A stretch of 64,000 bases of DNA from Sedimentitalea sp039941015 (GTDB taxonomy: Bacteria > Pseudomonadota > Alphaproteobacteria > Rhodobacterales > Rhodobacteraceae), in the NCBI RefSeq assembly GCF_039941015.1, contig NZ_JBDVFI010000032.1; one strand, written 5' to 3'. Below are positions 61,739 to 64,000 of the stretch, in pieces. A model generated the notes under the pieces. The model was given only the letters and a program-made list of their open reading frames with translations, did no database searches and was not told where the DNA came from. Within the stretch, counting starts at the first letter, position 1. Every line of letters begins with the position of its first letter. The position numbers and the translations under genes were made by a program.

Positions 61739-63214
61739 ATGCTTGACACGACAACCGACCTCAAATCCCTACTCAATGACCCCGATCTTCTGGTCACCAA
61801 GGCCTATATCGGCGGCGAGTGGGTTGATGGCGACAATGGAACTTTTGCGGTTACCAACCCTGCGCGCGGTGACGTGATCGCCGAGGTTGCAGATCTCAGT
61901 CGCGAACAGGTCGCTGATGCCATCGCACAAGCCGAGGCAGCCCAGAAGGAATGGGCCGTCATGACCGGCAAGGAACGGGCGGGCATTCTGCGCAAATGGT
62001 TCGACCTGATGATGGAGAACGCACAGGATCTGGGTCGCATCCTCACGGCAGAACAGGGCAAACCCCTGACCGAGGCCGTTGGCGAGATTGCCTATGGCGC
62101 GTCGTTCATCGAGTTCTTCGGCGAAGAGGCCAAACGGATCTATGGCGAGATGATCCCCGGTCATCAGCGTGACAAACGGATCATGGTGTTGAAACAACCC
62201 ATCGGTGTGGCGGCGTCGATCACACCGTGGAATTTCCCGAACGCGATGATTACGCGCAAAGCGGCTCCGGCGCTGGCCGCAGGATGTTCCTTTGTCGCTC
62301 GACCGGCCAAGGAAACACCGCTGTCTGCGCTGGTCATGGGCGTACTTGCTGAGCGCGCAGGCGTTCCGGCGGGTGTCTTCAACGTCGTTACATCCTCGTC
62401 CGCGAGCGCGATCGGCAAGGAATTCTGTGAAAACCCTGCCGTGCGCAAGCTGACCTTTACCGGCAGCACCGAAGTTGGGCGCATCCTGCTCAAACAGGCG
62501 GCAGATCAGGTTATGAAATGTTCGATGGAGTTGGGCGGGAATGCACCGTTCATCGTTTTCAACGACGCCGATCTGGATGCCGCGGTCGAAGGCGCGATGA
62601 TGTGCAAGTTCCGCAATAACGGTCAGACCTGCGTTTGCGCCAACCGTATCTACGTACAGGCCGGCGTCTATGACGCGTTCGCGGCCAAGCTGAAGGTGGC
62701 GGTCGAGAATCTCAAAGTTGGGGACGGGCTGAACGATGGCGTCACGACAGGTCCGCTGATCAACTCCGACGCCGTTGAAAAGGTTCTGGAGCATCTCGGA
62801 GATGTCACATCCAAGGGCGGTGAAGTTCTGACAGGTGGCAAACCTCACGAACTGGGCGGAACCTTCTTTGAACCTACCGTTGTCACCGGTGTGACGCAGG
62901 AAATGGCTGTGGCCAAAGAAGAGACCTTTGGTCCGCTGGCGCCGCTGTTCAAGTTCGAAGACGAGGACGAAGTGATCGCGATGGCGAACGATACCATCTT
63001 TGGTCTCGCCGCCTATTTCTATGCCAAGGATCTGAGCCGCGTTTACAAGGTCGCCGAGGCGCTGGAATACGGCATCGTCGGGGTCAACACCGGTATTATT
63101 TCGACCGAAGTCGCGCCGTTTGGCGGGGTCAAACAGTCGGGTCTGGGCCGCGAAGGCAGCCATCATGGGATCGAGGATTACCTCGAAATGAAATACGTCT
63201 GCCTGTCTGTCTGA
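61739..63214 (+). CDS. gabD: NAD(P)-dependent succinate-semialdehyde dehydrogenase
   Basis: 491 residues from the ATG at 61739, which has GGGAGGG upstream. It is an aldehyde dehydrogenase with ITPWNFPNAMITRKAAPALAAGC, FTGSTEVGR, catalytic Glu E264 (MELGGNAPF) and Cys C298 in GQTCVCANR. The CVCANR text and the C-terminal GREGSHHGIEDYLEMKY are typical of SSADH/GabD. It oxidises succinate semialdehyde to succinate in GABA degradation. No gabT is adjacent. Strong terminator follows. Confidence 0.92.
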   Translation: MLDTTTDLKSLLNDPDLLVTKAYIGGEWVDGDNGTFAVTNPARGDVIAEVADLSREQVADAIAQAEAAQKEWAVMTGKERAGILRKWFDLMMENAQDLGRILTAEQGKPLTEAVGEIAYGASFIEFFGEEAKRIYGEMIPGHQRDKRIMVLKQPIGVAASITPWNFPNAMITRKAAPALAAGCSFVARPAKETPLSALVMGVLAERAGVPAGVFNVVTSSSASAIGKEFCENPAVRKLTFTGSTEVGRILLKQAADQVMKCSMELGGNAPFIVFNDADLDAAVEGAMMCKFRNNGQTCVCANRIYVQAGVYDAFAAKLKVAVENLKVGDGLNDGVTTGPLINSDAVEKVLEHLGDVTSKGGEVLTGGKPHELGGTFFEPTVVTGVTQEMAVAKEETFGPLAPLFKFEDEDEVIAMANDTIFGLAAYFYAKDLSRVYKVAEALEYGIVGVNTGIISTEVAPFGGVKQSGLGREGSHHGIEDYLEMKYVCLSV

Positions 63215-63248
63215 CTTTCGGACAAACGTCACAAGCGAGCTACAATCC

Positions 63249-63300
63249 GGGGCCGCTCTCTCTTGCAATCACAGCAAGGAGAGTGGCCCCGTTTATTTTC
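63249..63300 (+). terminator. Intrinsic terminator of gabD
   Basis: A long stem: GGGGCC..CTCTC..CTTG (63249-63265) pairing with CAAG..AGAG..GGCCCC (63275-63290), one wobble and one bulge, then GTTTATTTT. It lies 35 bp after the gabD stop and isolates it from the P450 gene. Confidence 0.9.
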
Positions 63301-63452
63301 GCGGGATTCTGACATCGTTTGTTGCTGCCCTGACGGCTAGGCCTGTGGCCGCAGAACTGAATTTTCACCGCAATGGCTATCCGGCGCAAAAGCTGGACCG
63401 AGTTAGCATAACACTGGACGGGGCAGGCGGGGTCTGCGCAAATACGGATCGC

Positions 63453-63482
63453 TTGACGTCGGGTCGGGGCTGTTTTTATACG
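63453..63482 (+). promoter_or_regulatory. Candidate promoter for the cytochrome P450 gene
   Basis: TTGACG (63453-63458), an 18-bp spacer and TATACG (63477-63482), 45 bp upstream of the P450 start codon. The hexamers and spacing fit sigma-70 well. The rest of the 313-bp gap after gabD holds only the gabD terminator. Confidence 0.55.
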
Positions 63483-63527
63483 AGTTCCGGCTAGTCTGTC
63501 CCTGCCAGCACAGCTCGGAGGCATTTG

Positions 63528-64000
63528 ATGCCCAAGACCGTCCGCGATATCCCCGAACTCCCCGCCTATGTCGAAGGCCAGACGGATCATGACTTTATGG
63601 CCGCCGCCCGCTCCCAGGGGCCGCTGGCCCGGAATCGGCTGGGGATCATATCAGGGTTTTCCCTAGCGAATATGGAGTTGATTAACGACGATCGGTGGAC
63701 CCGGCAGATCGAGATGGAGGCCATGTTCATTTCCGGTGTGCGTGATGGCCCGATGTTCGAGTTTCAGCGCAACGCCGTATTGTTTTCCAATGGTCAGACC
63801 CATCGCAACCGGCGCGGCCCATTGGTGCGCAGCTTTGCAAACAAGGTTATCGGCGAGATGCGTCCCAGAATATCTGCCCGAGCCCGCGCGCTGGTCGCCC
63901 CACTGCGTGGAACAGGGTCGATCGATTTCCTTGAGGCGATCGCCGGTCCATTTCCCGCGCAGGTTATCGCGTCGGTCATTGGGGCGCCCGAAGACGACAC
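63528..64000 (+). CDS. Cytochrome P450, N-terminal part (runs off the window)
   Basis: 157 codons are visible from the ATG at 63528, preceded by CGGAGG. The frame is open to the last base. It begins MPKTVRDIPELPAYVEGQ; the C-helix motif is THRNRRGPLVRSFA (H92, R95/R96 region), the usual heme-propionate-binding HxxxR. The I-helix and the heme Cys lie beyond the window. No membrane anchor, so a soluble bacterial P450 needing ferredoxin or a similar donor. The substrate is unknown. Confidence 0.88.
   Translation, partial: MPKTVRDIPELPAYVEGQTDHDFMAAARSQGPLARNRLGIISGFSLANMELINDDRWTRQIEMEAMFISGVRDGPMFEFQRNAVLFSNGQTHRNRRGPLVRSFANKVIGEMRPRISARARALVAPLRGTGSIDFLEAIAGPFPAQVIASVIGAPEDD

Noticed and set aside
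61769..63268. Minus-strand open frame of about 499 codons opposite gabD
   Set aside because: Shadow of the GC-rich gabD reading frame; composition is rich in Arg/His/Gln/Gly with no family features.

Overview
The window looks like chromosomal DNA of a Roseobacter-clade alphaproteobacterium (Rhodobacterales). The coding regions are GC-rich. It carries several families typical of that group: a VPLPA-type C-terminal sorting signal, the murA-DUF2948 pair, UPF0262, a Hint-domain protein, and the alpha-2-macroglobulin/PBP1C pair. No insertion sequence, integrase, phage gene or CRISPR array was seen. Genes are tightly packed, often with 4-bp ATGA overlaps. A partial gene lies at each end: DUF58 on the left and cytochrome P450 on the right.

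Layout. 0-5.1 kb: envelope operon of DUF58, BatA/DUF4159 and a VWA/glutamine-amidotransferase-like membrane protein. 5.1-13.5 kb (minus): alpha-2-macroglobulin, pbpC and an exported hydratase-like protein, facing away from a soluble hybrid histidine kinase (13.6-16 kb). 16-19.3 kb (minus): recQ-yaaA and a YggT protein. 19.4-23.8 kb (plus): thioesterase, UMF1-type transporter, murein endopeptidase MepA, a phytase-esterase-like exported protein and a YhhQ-type queuosine-precursor transporter. 23.8-24.5 kb: a compact, highly structured transcription unit with its own promoter and terminator, carrying a 16-nt perfect complement to the usual 3' end of 16S rRNA and an 18-codon ORF, directly upstream of the ribosome-rescue gene arfB. 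24.5-27 kb: SDR, P1 peptidase, idi. 27.1-32.1 kb: a complete peptide-type ABC importer (SBP, two permeases, fused double ATPase). 32.1-33.4 kb: pncB.

33.4-42.4 kb is the accessory-looking part. It has an acidic, Cys-containing XXE-repeat ORF, a PrsT-like TPR lipoprotein, an ExoY-type sugar transferase, an AT-rich regulatory gap, an ExeA/XrtA-system-type ATPase, a VPLPA-CTERM protein, a rhomboid protease and an unrecognised 552-residue exported protein. It reads as part of an exopolysaccharide/protein-sorting locus whose exosortase is not in view. 42.4-48.7 kb (minus) is housekeeping: a 52-residue protein, murA, DUF2948, GNAT, DUF1772, hisD, UPF0262, LMW phosphatase and ispD, with tRNA-Thr(GGT) next to it. 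48.9-64 kb is metabolic: exported trypsin-like protease, fused CoA-transferase, SDR, cysK, an unknown protein paired with a coiled-coil protein, a diheme cytochrome lipoprotein, creatinase, a Hint-domain protein, succinate-semialdehyde dehydrogenase and the start of a P450.

The strongest candidate for something undescribed is the 23.8-24.0 kb RNA/peptide unit next to arfB. The coiled-coil/unknown gene pair at 54.3-56.5 kb and the VPLPA/PrsT locus with its flanking unknown genes come next. All family calls were made by reading the sequence; no database search was run.
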